From JANNNF01 sp040385825 (lineage in GTDB: Bacteria; Pseudomonadota; Alphaproteobacteria; Rhodobacterales; Rhodobacteraceae), in contig JAZKGQ010000020.1 of NCBI GenBank assembly GCA_040385825.1, positions 50,293 through 114,292 on the forward strand: a stretch of 64,000 nucleotides of DNA, read 5' to 3'. The first letter of the stretch is position 1; every line of letters begins with the position of its first letter. Positions 1-7,786 of this stretch are shown piece by piece. The notes under the pieces are model-generated. The model was not told where the DNA came from. It worked only from the letters and a program-made list of their open reading frames with translations, and searched no databases. The position numbers and the translations under genes were made by a program.

Positions 1-417
1 GATGGTGCGGTTGCCCTGCGGATTGGCCACGACCAGCGCCTGCACAGCCTCGGACGCGATGCCAAGGTTCCAGAAGGCCGGGGCCACCCAATAGCCGATC
101 TCGGATTGGCCGCGCTGAAAGCGGCGTTCATCCATCCGCTTCAGGCTGATCACGCCCAGCACTTCGGCAAGGCCGGTCATGCTGCCGTCCATCACCCAGA
201 TGTCCTCATCCGCGCCCGGTTTCATCGCGCGCGCCACGAATGCCTCGGCCGCACCGGGCGGCAAGGGATGCGGGATCGACTGCGTGGCCTCTGCCACCCG
301 GCGGTCGCCTGCATACAGCGCGAACAAGCCCGCGTCCGACCGGCGCACCGGGCGCAGCACAAAGCGGCCCGCGGCGATCTGGCCTTCCGTGGCAACGGCA
401 ATCATATCCAAGGTCAT
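1..417 (-). CDS. GNAT-family N-acetyltransferase (RimJ/RimL type), 3' end cut by window
   Basis: An acetyl-CoA-dependent acetyltransferase, likely acting on a protein N-terminus or small amine in the cytoplasm. The visible 139 residues carry the N-terminal half of the fold, ending near a segment beginning EIGYWVAPAFWNLG, typical of RimJ/RimL-like GNAT proteins before the acetyl-CoA loop. The start at 417 is chosen because an AGGAGG ribosome site lies just upstream; an in-frame ATG at 438 has no such site. The frame runs off the left edge, so the C-terminus is unseen. A GNAT gene commonly follows rplU-rpmA in Rhodobacteraceae. The substrate is not known. Confidence 0.8.
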   Translation of the reverse strand, partial: MTLDMIAVATEGQIAAGRFVLRPVRRSDAGLFALYAGDRRVAEATQSIPHPLPPGAAEAFVARAMKPGADEDIWVMDGSMTGLAEVLGVISLKRMDERRFQRGQSEIGYWVAPAFWNLGIASEAVQALVVANPQGNRTI

Positions 418-564
418 GGCCTCCTCCTCGAAGCGCATGGCGGCCTTGCGGCCGGGAACAAAACCAGCCCCCTTTGAAGGTGGCGGTTGGCGGTGACCTT
501 GCCAAGGTCACCCGGCAAAATCGTGACGTAATCTTGGTCGAATGGCGCGGCCCACCGGGCGGGC

Positions 565-602
565 GCCAAAAGCCAAGGGGACCGGCCTTTCGACCGATCC
601 CC
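565..602 (-). terminator. Rho-independent terminator after rpmA
   Basis: On the minus strand a 9-bp stem (577-585 with 594-602, one G-T wobble) encloses an 8-nt loop and is followed by TTGGCTTTT. It sits 30 bases past the rpmA stop, so it would end the rplU-rpmA transcript ahead of the acetyltransferase gene. Confidence 0.6.
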
Positions 603-631
603 CACCTACATCTGAAATGTAAAGGTTCGGC

Positions 632-901
632 TTACTCTGCGGCTTCGGCGACCGGCAGAACGGAAATAAAGGTGCGACCCTTCAGACCCTTCTTGAACGC
701 CACTTTGCCCTCGACAACGGCAAAGATGGTGTGGTCAACGCCCATGCCCACGCCGGTACCCGGAAACCAGGTAGTCCCGCGCTGACGCACGATGATGTTG
801 CCCGGAATGACGGCCTGACCGCCATACAGCTTTACGCCCAACCGGCGACCCGCCGAGTCGCGGCCGTTGCGGGATGAGCCGCCTGCTTTCTTGTGTGCCA
901 T
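632..901 (-). CDS. rpmA: 50S ribosomal protein L27
   Basis: Ribosomal protein L27 of the large subunit, whose N-terminal tail reaches toward the peptidyl-transferase centre. The 89-aa product starts MAHKKAGGSSRNGRDS and contains GGQAVIPGNIIVRQRGT, both hallmark L27 segments, and has the usual length. There is no cleavable N-terminal extension of the Firmicute type. It lies 6 bases downstream of rplU in the conserved rplU-rpmA operon, and a hairpin terminator follows. Identification is secure. Confidence 0.98.
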   Translation of the reverse strand: MAHKKAGGSSRNGRDSAGRRLGVKLYGGQAVIPGNIIVRQRGTTWFPGTGVGMGVDHTIFAVVEGKVAFKKGLKGRTFISVLPVAEAAE

Positions 902-907
902 TTGGGA

Positions 908-1363
908 TTACTCCTTCGCAGCAGCGGCCTTGGCGGCGCGCTTGGGTTTTGCAGGGGCTTCGGCAGCCACCGGGGCCGCAGCAGCGTTATGGGCGGCGCG
1001 GCGCGAATCTGCCGTGCCGGTTGCCGCAGCAACGCCCGACTTGTCTGCGCCAGCGGCCAGAACCTCGGTCACACGCACCAGCGTCAGATGCTGGCGGTGG
1101 CCCTTGGTGCGCTGGCTGGAATGCTTCCGGCGACGCTTGACGAAGTGGATGACCTTTTCACCCTTGATCTGGTCGATCACTTCGGCCTGCACGGCAGCGC
1201 CTGCCACGAAGGGCACGCCCACGGTCAGGGTTTCGCCACCCACCATCAGGATGTCGTTGAACTGGATCTTGTCTCCAGCAACAGCGGCCAGCTTTTCAAT
1301 GCGCAGAACGTCACCCGCCTGCACCTTGTACTGCTTGCCACCGGTCTTAAGGACCGCAAACAT
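908..1363 (-). CDS. rplU: 50S ribosomal protein L21 with Ala/Lys-rich C-terminal extension
   Basis: Ribosomal protein L21, which binds 23S rRNA. The 151-aa product starts MFAVLKTGGKQYKV and contains FVKRRRKHSSQRTKGHRQ, the conserved rRNA-binding stretch. The frame is open further upstream, but the start at 1363 matches the family N-terminus and has a GAGGA-type ribosome site. The last roughly 50 residues are an Ala/Pro/Lys-rich low-complexity tail beyond the usual length of about 103 aa; such tails are common in alphaproteobacterial L21. First gene of the rplU-rpmA operon. Confidence 0.97.
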   Translation of the reverse strand: MFAVLKTGGKQYKVQAGDVLRIEKLAAVAGDKIQFNDILMVGGETLTVGVPFVAGAAVQAEVIDQIKGEKVIHFVKRRRKHSSQRTKGHRQHLTLVRVTEVLAAGADKSGVAAATGTADSRRAAHNAAAAPVAAEAPAKPKRAAKAAAAKE

Positions 1364-1474
1364 GGGTCTTCCTCTTCTTTTGCTCCGCGTCCTGTGGCCC
1401 CCCTTGCGGGTGTTGTGGACCAGATCTCGAAAGACCTGACCCGCCTCGGACAGCGCGCCCATCATGGGCGGTAT

Positions 1475-1510
1475 GAAATAAAGGCCCGGCAAGATTCGCA
1501 CCTTGCCGGG
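1475..1510 (-). terminator. Rho-independent terminator after the DUF2059 gene
   Basis: A perfect 9-bp stem (CCCGGCAAG at 1485-1493 with CTTGCCGGG at 1502-1510) and an 8-nt loop, followed on the minus strand by CCTTTATTT. It lies between the stop of the DUF2059 gene and the rplU promoter region, separating the two minus-strand units. Confidence 0.7.
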
Positions 1511-1555
1511 ATGGGGGCTTATGCGGCGGGGCGGGTCACAAGTCAAGCAGGCGCG

Positions 1556-2443
1556 TCAGATATCGTCGCCCTGCATCTGCCGCGCCGCCGCCCGCCCCAG
1601 ATCGAGGCTGATCTCGCTGAACACCGTATCAAAGGCCGCAAACATCGCGGCATTCATCCGTCGGCCCTCGGGGCTTTCGGAAAAGGCGATGTAGGCGTCC
1701 AGATCACCGGGCGGCAGCGGTTTGTAGGCCATGGTCAGATAGGGCATCAGCCAGCCTTCGGTTTCCTTGCGGATATCGGCCTCTTGCCCCCAGACCTGCG
1801 CCAGCATCTCGGCCTCGGTCATCACATCCTCGAACGCGCCGACCTCGGCCATGCCCTTGTAGAACGCAAGGTTCGAGGTCAGCGCCCCGGCCACATTCAT
1901 CTCGATCAGATCGCCCGCCTGCGCCAGACGTTCAACCTGCGCGATCAGCGGGTCACGGTCGGCGGCAAGCTGGCTGGCGGTCACCTTGGCGGCGTCCTCG
2001 ATCGCCTCGTCCATCATCGCGGCCCGCGCGTCGATTTCCAGCGTCAGGATGCGCTGCCCGGTGGCCGAACCGAAAAACGCCTCGATCCGCGTCAGGGCCG
2101 CCTCGTCAGAGCCAAGCTGGGCCGCCATCGCCGCGTCGAACCTGGCCCGCATGGCGGCGGTGTCATAGATCGCCTCGATCGCCGCCTGCCACTGGCCTGT
2201 GTTCCCGCCGGGAAACAGGTCGTCCTGCAACGAGGTGCCATAGTCGATGCCTTCGTCGCGCATCACCTGCATGACGCGCCCCATCATCAGCGTGTCCGAC
2301 AAGGCCGCCATCCGCGCGGCCATGGCACCGGCATCCGCCGGCGCTTCGGCTTGCACAGGCACGCTTTCGGCAAACAGCGCCAGCGGTGCTGCGGTCAGGG
2401 CAAGACAGGCAACAAGCGGGGCACGCAGGAAACGCAGGGGCAT
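1556..2443 (-). CDS. Exported DUF2059-domain protein
   Basis: A 295-aa protein with a Sec signal peptide (residues 1-25: basic start, hydrophobic core, ALFA near the cleavage site), so it should act in the periplasm. The rest is helical; the segment from about 200 to 270 (FYKGMAEVGAFEDVM to AYIAFSESPEGRRMN) matches the DUF2059 domain, whose function is unknown. It is a single-gene unit on the minus strand with its own terminator. The family assignment is from pattern recognition. Confidence 0.75.
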   Translation of the reverse strand: MPLRFLRAPLVACLALTAAPLALFAESVPVQAEAPADAGAMAARMAALSDTLMMGRVMQVMRDEGIDYGTSLQDDLFPGGNTGQWQAAIEAIYDTAAMRARFDAAMAAQLGSDEAALTRIEAFFGSATGQRILTLEIDARAAMMDEAIEDAAKVTASQLAADRDPLIAQVERLAQAGDLIEMNVAGALTSNLAFYKGMAEVGAFEDVMTEAEMLAQVWGQEADIRKETEGWLMPYLTMAYKPLPPGDLDAYIAFSESPEGRRMNAAMFAAFDTVFSEISLDLGRAAARQMQGDDI

Positions 2444-2715
2444 GATCAGGCTCCGGTCAGGTCAGACAGAGCTACCGCGTCCCGCCCGCCTTGCCAAGCA
2501 CAGCCCGGCGCCATGGCCCGCACAGAGCCGTGAACCGGCCGATGACCGGACAGCGCCCCTGCCCCCGTCGGCCAGTTGCCCCTTCTGCAAGGCCCCGCGT
2601 GAAAACCTCTGTTCGCAACCGCAGGCCCGGCCTTTTATCCCCACACGCTCTGAAGATCAGGGCTTGCAACCCCCCCCCGACCCGGCTAAATCGCCCCAGT
2701 GACGATCCCTACCGC

Positions 2716-2805
2716 GGAGAGGTGGCAGAGTGGTCGAATGCGGCGGTCTCGAAAACCGTTGTCGGTTTGCGCCGACCCAGGGTTCGAATCCCTGTCTCTC
2801 CGCCA
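2716..2805 (+). tRNA. tRNA-Ser(CGA)
   Basis: A 90-nt class II tRNA with encoded CCA. A 7-bp acceptor stem pairs GGAGAGG with TCTCTCC (one wobble). The anticodon loop is CTCGAAA with anticodon CGA, the variable arm is long (about 2763-2777, typical of serine tRNAs), and the T-loop is TTCGAAT. Its 3' end is the attachment site for the adjoining elements, and the gene stays intact because the left repeat rebuilds the 3' end. Confidence 0.95.
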
Positions 2806-2807
2806 AT
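2786..2807 (+). repeat. attL of island 1 (3' end of tRNA-Ser)
   Basis: A 22-bp identity block, covering the T-loop to just past the CCA of tRNA-Ser, is repeated exactly at 32649-32670. The 14-bp core CTGTCTCTCCGCCA appears a third time at 39432-39445. This is the usual crossover region for tyrosine integrases that use a tRNA 3' end. Confidence 0.9.
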
Positions 2808-2839
2808 CACCCCTTACATCGTTGAATTTGCTAATAACC

Positions 2840-2889
2840 TTGTAGCTCAAATGGTTTTGCCACAAAATCTGCTACAAGGTTTGCTACAA
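2840..2889 (+). promoter_or_regulatory. Putative integrase arm-type sites, left end of island 1
   Basis: GCTACAA occurs at 2871-2877 and 2883-2889, GCCACAA at 2859-2865, and the reverse complement TTGTAGC at 2840-2846. The same heptamer recurs just inside the right end (32558-32564 and 32582-32588, with GATACAA at 32570-32576). Repeats at both ends of an element are expected for arm-type integrase sites; function is inferred. Confidence 0.5.
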
Positions 2890-2907
2890 AGCACGGTGGT
2901 ATTCGTC

Positions 2908-4530
2908 ATGAAACACGTTCAACACGTCCGAGGGAAATGGGTCGCCAGGGTGACCGTTCCTGAAGACCTCCGTGAGATCATCGGCAAGCGCGAGCTGATC
3001 GAAGAACTGCCATCGGAAAAAAGTGGGCGTGAACGAAGGGCGCTTGCGGTGCTCAACGGCTTCTTCGCAAAACTAGACGAAGCCCGCGAGATTCTGCTGT
3101 CGCGCCGCCCTACCCTGTCGTCGGCCGCAAAAGAGCTTTATCGCACCGAACTAGAAGCCGACGACATGAGCCGCGCTGCTCGTCGTAGCACCGAGGGCGA
3201 ATTTGCTCGGACGGCTAGATCTGTCTATGCAAACAAGCTGAGGCTTCTGGTTGCTGGTCATGTCGGCAGGGAAGAAGCCGAGGCCTTGATCGGCTACGCA
3301 GCGGACGACCTTGCCCAAAGAGGTCAGTTACCAGATGCGCCGCGTCTGGAGCTTTTGCGCACATTGGCTGAAGTCAGGCTCGAAACACTCATCCGAGCTG
3401 AGGAACGAGACGATGGGACGGTGAAAATTAGCCCGCCGGCACTTCCGCTGCTGACGCAGCTGGAGCCAGAACCCTTGGTTATGACCCCCGGAGCGCGTGG
3501 CACCGGCACGAGCCTGTCAGATATTCTTACTTCGTTTCACAGAGAGCGAAATGCAGGTGGACGATCACTTGCTGACAAGACCATGGATGAGCACAGGACA
3601 GCCCTGCGCATGTTCGAGGAGTTCGCCTCAAAAAATATCCCGGTGAAGTCGATCACGAAGAAAGACGTAATCGCATATAAACAAGCACTTCTGGAGACGC
3701 CGACCCGCTACACATTGCGGTTTCCTGGCCTAACACTGAATCAAGCCATCAAGGCCAACAGACAGCGATCAAAGCCGTATGAGACGCTGGACCCAAAGAC
3801 GATCAACGTGAAGTGGTTGTCGCACCTGTCGAGCATCCTTCAATGGGCTTCGAATAACGGCCATATCGAAGTCAATCCGGCAAAAGGCATCCGCGTTGAC
3901 ACGGGGAGTGCGATGCACAAAGAACCCTCGCGTCTTCCGTTTACCGCCGCAGAGCTGAAGAAGATCTTCGGCGACGAGATGTTTGCCGACCCAAAGAACT
4001 ACGCCCTGCGACACTGGGCACTTCTGCTTGCGCTATACACTGGCGCTCGATCTTCGTCTGAGATCGCCCGCATCGCGCTGGCTGACATCTACGAGGAGCA
4101 GGGCGTATGGGTCTTCGATCTTGCAGGTGCATCAAAGAACCAACATAGCAAGCGCCTGGTCCCGATCCATAACGACCTGAGGACGCTGGGTCTGTTCGAC
4201 TACGTCAAGCACCTGCGGCAAGCTGGAGAGGCACGGCTGTTTGCTGACTGGGAGCCGGAGGACAAGGTGAACCGCTGGTTCCTTCGCACCTTTCTTCCCA
4301 AGCTCAAGATCGACGACAAGGAGAAGGTTTTTCACAGTTTCAGGCACACCTTGAAAACGGAGCTGGTCCGAACGGGGTGTTCAAAAGAGCTGCATGACCT
4401 CATCACCGGCCATGAAGATCAGTCGGTTGCAGCAGTTTATGTCCACGACGCTCCGATAAAGCGCATGGCTGAAGCGTTGAACCGCGTGAAGTTCAAGCTT
4501 CCGCTGCCGGGGTTGGCACCAGGCATCTAA
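2908..4530 (+). CDS. Tyrosine recombinase (integrase) of island 1
   Basis: A 540-aa site-specific recombinase that should insert and excise island 1 at tRNA-Ser. The N-terminal half carries a basic segment (KHVQHVRGKWVARVTVP) as in DUF6538-type phage integrases and a SAM-like core-binding domain near residues 200-310. The catalytic domain shows the expected residues: Arg in TGARSSSE, His-x-x-Arg in HSFRHT, His in TGHED and Tyr in AVYVHD. The start at 2908 is chosen because it begins the conserved segment; an in-frame ATG at 2851 would run through the GCTACAA repeats. It lies 102 bases from the tRNA, facing into the island. It looks intact. Confidence 0.9.
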   Translation: MKHVQHVRGKWVARVTVPEDLREIIGKRELIEELPSEKSGRERRALAVLNGFFAKLDEAREILLSRRPTLSSAAKELYRTELEADDMSRAARRSTEGEFARTARSVYANKLRLLVAGHVGREEAEALIGYAADDLAQRGQLPDAPRLELLRTLAEVRLETLIRAEERDDGTVKISPPALPLLTQLEPEPLVMTPGARGTGTSLSDILTSFHRERNAGGRSLADKTMDEHRTALRMFEEFASKNIPVKSITKKDVIAYKQALLETPTRYTLRFPGLTLNQAIKANRQRSKPYETLDPKTINVKWLSHLSSILQWASNNGHIEVNPAKGIRVDTGSAMHKEPSRLPFTAAELKKIFGDEMFADPKNYALRHWALLLALYTGARSSSEIARIALADIYEEQGVWVFDLAGASKNQHSKRLVPIHNDLRTLGLFDYVKHLRQAGEARLFADWEPEDKVNRWFLRTFLPKLKIDDKEKVFHSFRHTLKTELVRTGCSKELHDLITGHEDQSVAAVYVHDAPIKRMAEALNRVKFKLPLPGLAPGI

Positions 4531-5090
4531 GACTTTTGCCCGCTTCGTCGGCCACCAGGTTTCTGAACCGCAATACATCAACTGGCCGAACGCTGCTTCC
4601 AGTGCTCGAACCGACTGCGCCGGATACAGAAGCGTAGCGCGTTGCCTTTTGGCAGTTTCGCAGCCTTGGCATCGACGCCTGCTTGAAGGTGGAGGAGCGT
4701 ATTGAGATTGGTCTTCCTTCGTAGCGGCCCGTATCTGTCGCACATCTTGGCGCAGACGTGTCGCGGAATCTGTCGCGCTTTTGTCGCGCAATCAGGATCG
4801 GTTTGCCAATCAGCAAAACTTCCATCGCAGTGAAAACAAGTCACCAGTCTAAGCAGACGCTAAATCTTCACCACCTTGCCGAAAGGGCAAGGACCATCAA
4901 AGCCCACAATGCTGACCCTGAAGGACTGGGACGATTTCCAACCCCAGCCGATAGTCCCCCTGTTCAGTTTGCTGCACGTCACTGGTGCCTGCGAGTTACC
5001 CCTCCCAAAGCTCAAAATCAGAAGAGTTTCCCATTGATAACAAGGTGTTTACGGCGGTCACGTCACATCACCCGACGCTATAAATAGGTC
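4531..5090. other. Intergenic stretch, no convincing gene
   Basis: About 560 bases after the integrase. A minus-strand open frame at 4578-4844 (88 aa, starting MTCFHCDGSF with several Cys) is possible, but it overlaps other frames of equal quality and has no clear ribosome site. TGTCGCG repeats three times between 4758 and 4790. No recognisable RNA gene. Confidence 0.3.
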
Positions 5091-5102
5091 ATGAAAATTC
5101 AT
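5091..5102 (+). promoter_or_regulatory. Palindrome upstream of the HTH gene
   Basis: ATGAAAATTCAT is a perfect 12-bp palindrome 15 bases before the GTG start at 5118, next to an AT-rich TATAAAT at 5080-5086. It could be the autoregulatory operator of the following regulator; this is inference. Confidence 0.35.
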
Positions 5103-5117
5103 CAATAGGACCAGATC

Positions 5118-5513
5118 GTGACCAAACCGCACAAAGATACCGCGCTCGCGCGGTTCCTCCAGACGCGCATCCTACAGCTCAAGCCCAAAACCCAAGCCGA
5201 GATCGCGCATGAGGCCGGGTTTCTGAATGCCAACGTCCTCTCGATGCTGAGATCTGGCAGCACGAAGCTGGCCCTCGACCGTGTGCCGGCCCTGGCGCTT
5301 GCACTGGACTGCGATCCGGCACGCCTTCTCCGGCTGGCACTCGGTCAGGTCGTCGGTGACACCGCGGCGAATGCGATCATCGAAATCATGGGGACGCCGA
5401 TAAGCGCGAACGAACGGGCCTGGATAGAGGAGATCCGCAATGCCTCCGATGACAGCGATCCCCGCATTACTGCCCGGTCCCGCTCGGCGTTGAGAGGGAT
5501 CTTCGGCAAATGA
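5118..5513 (+). CDS. XRE-type helix-turn-helix protein
   Basis: A 131-aa cytoplasmic DNA-binding protein. Residues 15-65 show a Cro/CI-like helix-turn-helix pattern (KTQAEIAHEAGFLNANVLSMLRSGSTKLALDRVPALALAL is the region, with the turn at AGFLNA). The second half is helical without a recognised domain. It starts with GTG after TAGGACC. It is translationally coupled to the next small gene by an ATGA overlap, and a palindrome lies just upstream. It may regulate the island; no partner or target is certain. Confidence 0.65.
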   Translation: MTKPHKDTALARFLQTRILQLKPKTQAEIAHEAGFLNANVLSMLRSGSTKLALDRVPALALALDCDPARLLRLALGQVVGDTAANAIIEIMGTPISANERAWIEEIRNASDDSDPRITARSRSALRGIFGK

Positions 5514-5701
5514 AGCGCAAGATGTTTCAAGGCTTTGTGGTGCCGCAAGATGGTCCGCTTACCGAGGCTGAGCGGCTCTGGGTGGACATCATCAGGGTGA
5601 TTTGCTTCGATGGGGTGCCACGCCCGAGCCTGGAACCCGTGCAAGCCCTCCGCGACGCGTTGGATGACCAGAGAAGGCTCCGCGGAAGGCCTGGCAGCTG
5701 A
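5510..5701 (+). CDS. Small hypothetical protein coupled to the HTH gene
   Basis: A 63-aa product with no recognised domain. Its ATG overlaps the stop of the upstream HTH gene (ATGA), which is the main evidence that it is translated. It is rich in charged residues and could be one or two helices. A partner or co-regulator role for the HTH protein is possible, as in two-gene regulator or toxin-antitoxin units, but nothing in the sequence proves this. Confidence 0.45.
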   Translation: MKRKMFQGFVVPQDGPLTEAERLWVDIIRVICFDGVPRPSLEPVQALRDALDDQRRLRGRPGS

Positions 5702-6855
5702 AAACAATTTCGACACCATAACCATGTGTGTCATCGCGCCAGCGCAACGAACCGTTCCGTTTACGATCCAGTTGGTTGACGCCGTAAACAAATGGCGTTT
5801 GCCAGTGACAACAAGCGCCCGAAATTCAGCAAAAGATTAGGAAATGCTTGTCGGTGAAGGACGATTTGTCAGAGCAAGATAAACCAAAAGACTGTTTCAT
5901 TGACAGGGGGTTACGCGAGATTGACGAAAACCGCATAGATGGAAAAAGTAACAAGGTTCCCAGCCCCAGTCAGAGCGTGACAAACCACCGAGACTGGTGT
6001 TGCGCGCCCTGGTGGTGGCTTTGCCCACGAGTGACACCCTACGAACACTAATTACGTCCTGAAGATCACCATCGCGGACTTCAAGCCGGTCATATGGCGG
6101 TTTCTTATGATAAAGGAACATATAGGGAACAAATGACATGCTTGCGACCGCTGATCTGAGCGCTACCCTAAAAAGACATCCGTCCACAGATGAACCTGCC
6201 CTGAGACGCATAAAAGTCAGCCACTCCACCCAGAAGTCGACAGAGTAGCCCAAAGCCCGGATAACGAGCAGAGGGCCAGCAGTTTTCCAGAAATGCCAAA
6301 CCTACGCTGTCGACCGGAATGCCCCTAGGAATGGCTGCACACGCACCGAGCCGGTGCCTCCCTCTGTCATGGCGCAGTGCCGTATGTGCGCGACGCAGCT
6401 GCGTCACCTAAAGGTCATGCGCCTGGTAAGCCACCGAAGTCCTAGAAAAATCATAGAAGTGCCTAGGGGGTGTATTCCGTTGCGGCTACTGATTGGGCAC
6501 CAAAGCTCCTCTCACGACACCGGGCCACCAGGCTATGCGCTCCTTTGGGCGGAGAGCCGCCTGACGCCACTGCGGCATAGACGTCCTAGCAAAGCCGGAA
6601 AAGCGGACAGTCACGCAGCGCACCGCAACGTCACACATGTCGGATATGAGTGGGCGGTGGGGGTTGTAGGCCGTGGGGGATTGAGAAGCCCCACACCATG
6701 CCGGGCTGCTGGTGGCGCTGGAATCAAGCCAGCAGATCGTCACCATTGAGCATCACCTCTTGGAAGCATCTTCACCGGTTTTGCAGGTGACCAGAGCGGC
6801 GGCGAGGGCGAGCGGAAGCCACGGCAGAAACGAGGTCCTTATCTTAGTGCGACAA
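5702..6855. other. 1.15 kb intergenic stretch without a convincing gene
   Basis: Short overlapping frames occur on both strands, but none has a ribosome site, a family motif or steady codon use. The composition is more AT-balanced than the core genome. It may hold decayed genes or regulatory DNA; I see no tRNA, hairpin terminator or long repeat. Confidence 0.4.
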
Positions 6856-6914
6856 ATTCCACATATGGAATGTTGACAATCCACAAAAGGATCTGTAAGC
6901 ATCCATGAGTGGAT
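6856..6914 (+). promoter_or_regulatory. Three phased inverted repeats around a -35 box, upstream of 6934
   Basis: ATTCCACATATGGAAT (6856-6871), ATCCACAAAAGGAT (6879-6892) and ATCCATGAGTGGAT (6901-6914) are three related dyads about 22-23 bp apart, roughly two helical turns. A perfect TTGACA (-35) at 6873-6878 lies between the first two, with TAAGCA 17 bp downstream as a weak -10. This looks like a cooperative operator array controlling the following gene. Confidence 0.55.
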
Positions 6915-6933
6915 CTATTCGAGGCGGGGTGAT

Positions 6934-7458
6934 ATGATAACCATTTTCGATAAATCAGCACCAACCGAAGATCAGCGCCGCGCGATCCTATTGGGGCAGC
7001 TCCATGAAATCCGCTACAGCGTTGTCGAACTCGCTAGTCATATGGCCGATAAAGGGGACGATCGAGAGTTTGATATCATTCTGCGGAGCCTTCGCCGAAT
7101 GCTGTCCGGCGAAACCAATGTTTCCGGTGAAGTGCTCGCGATCGTCGGGGAACTGACTTGGCGCAACAGGCGCCTGAAGTTCGAAAATCCAAACGTTGAG
7201 TGGCGCCAAGACGCAGACGGCGATTTCTTTGCTTCCATCGGTGACTGGGACGCTTACGTTACGCGACAGAAGCGTAATATGTGGCGCCTAACAGTTCGCT
7301 GGCAAGTTAATGGCTTTTCTCCTCCATGGTCGCACAATCTCGACACTGCTGAAGAGGCTAAAGACAAAGCGCTCATGTGGATCGAAGGGGGAAAAGCAGA
7401 GATGGCCCGAAACGCATACAACGCTTTGAGATTTGCTCGGATTTCATCAGGTCAATAA
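6934..7458 (+). CDS. Hypothetical protein, 174 aa
   Basis: A soluble 174-aa protein of unknown function. Residues 1-90 look helical (DQRRAILLGQLHEIRYSVVE onward). The second half (about 100-165) alternates Trp-rich strands such as WDAYVTRQKRNMWRLTVRW, suggesting a small beta domain. The start at 6934 has a GAGGCGGGG ribosome site. The three phased dyads upstream suggest tight repression, as expected for an island regulator or accessory gene. No known domain is recognised. Confidence 0.6.
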   Translation: MITIFDKSAPTEDQRRAILLGQLHEIRYSVVELASHMADKGDDREFDIILRSLRRMLSGETNVSGEVLAIVGELTWRNRRLKFENPNVEWRQDADGDFFASIGDWDAYVTRQKRNMWRLTVRWQVNGFSPPWSHNLDTAEEAKDKALMWIEGGKAEMARNAYNALRFARISSGQ

Positions 7459-7483
7459 CCGAATTCTTGAGAAAGATTTTCCA

Positions 7484-7711
7484 ATGCAACTGACGATTGA
7501 CGACGAACACGTGAAACCAGATGGCACCCCGGACGACGGCATTCCAAATGGTCACGGGCTTTCGTTCAAGAAAGGCGTCTCTGATGGAATGTTTGAACGC
7601 GATGATTTCAGGAATACTTTGCCTGACGGCGGACATGGGAGCACATATAATCGCGGCCGGATATTTGGAGCCAAGGTTCGACTAGCCGTTAGGAACCAGG
7701 AGCGTGAGTAA
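7484..7711 (+). CDS. Small hypothetical protein, 75 aa
   Basis: A 75-aa open frame 25 bases downstream of the previous gene, rich in Gly, Asp and Pro in its first half (DGTPDDGIPNGHG) and basic at the end. An ATG with GAGAAAG about 9 bases upstream is the best start. No domain is recognised. Same-strand placement and short spacing suggest a two-gene unit with the 174-aa gene. An insertion sequence lies 75 bases downstream but does not cut it. Confidence 0.4.
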   Translation: MQLTIDDEHVKPDGTPDDGIPNGHGLSFKKGVSDGMFERDDFRNTLPDGGHGSTYNRGRIFGAKVRLAVRNQERE

Positions 7712-7786
7712 TTCTTACGCTGCTTCGAAAGCAAAACGCCCTCTGTATCCCGGGACGTTTCTTGTCTGGCAATTGCTCCGCCAAGT

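Noticed and set aside
893..2533. A 546-codon open frame on the plus strand
   Set aside because: Antisense to rplU and the DUF2059 gene, His/Arg/Gly-rich and without a domain; a shadow frame.
4578..4844. Cys-containing 88-aa minus-strand frame after the integrase
   Set aside because: Competes with overlapping frames of equal length, lacks a ribosome site, and part of it is a short DNA repeat (TGTCGCG).
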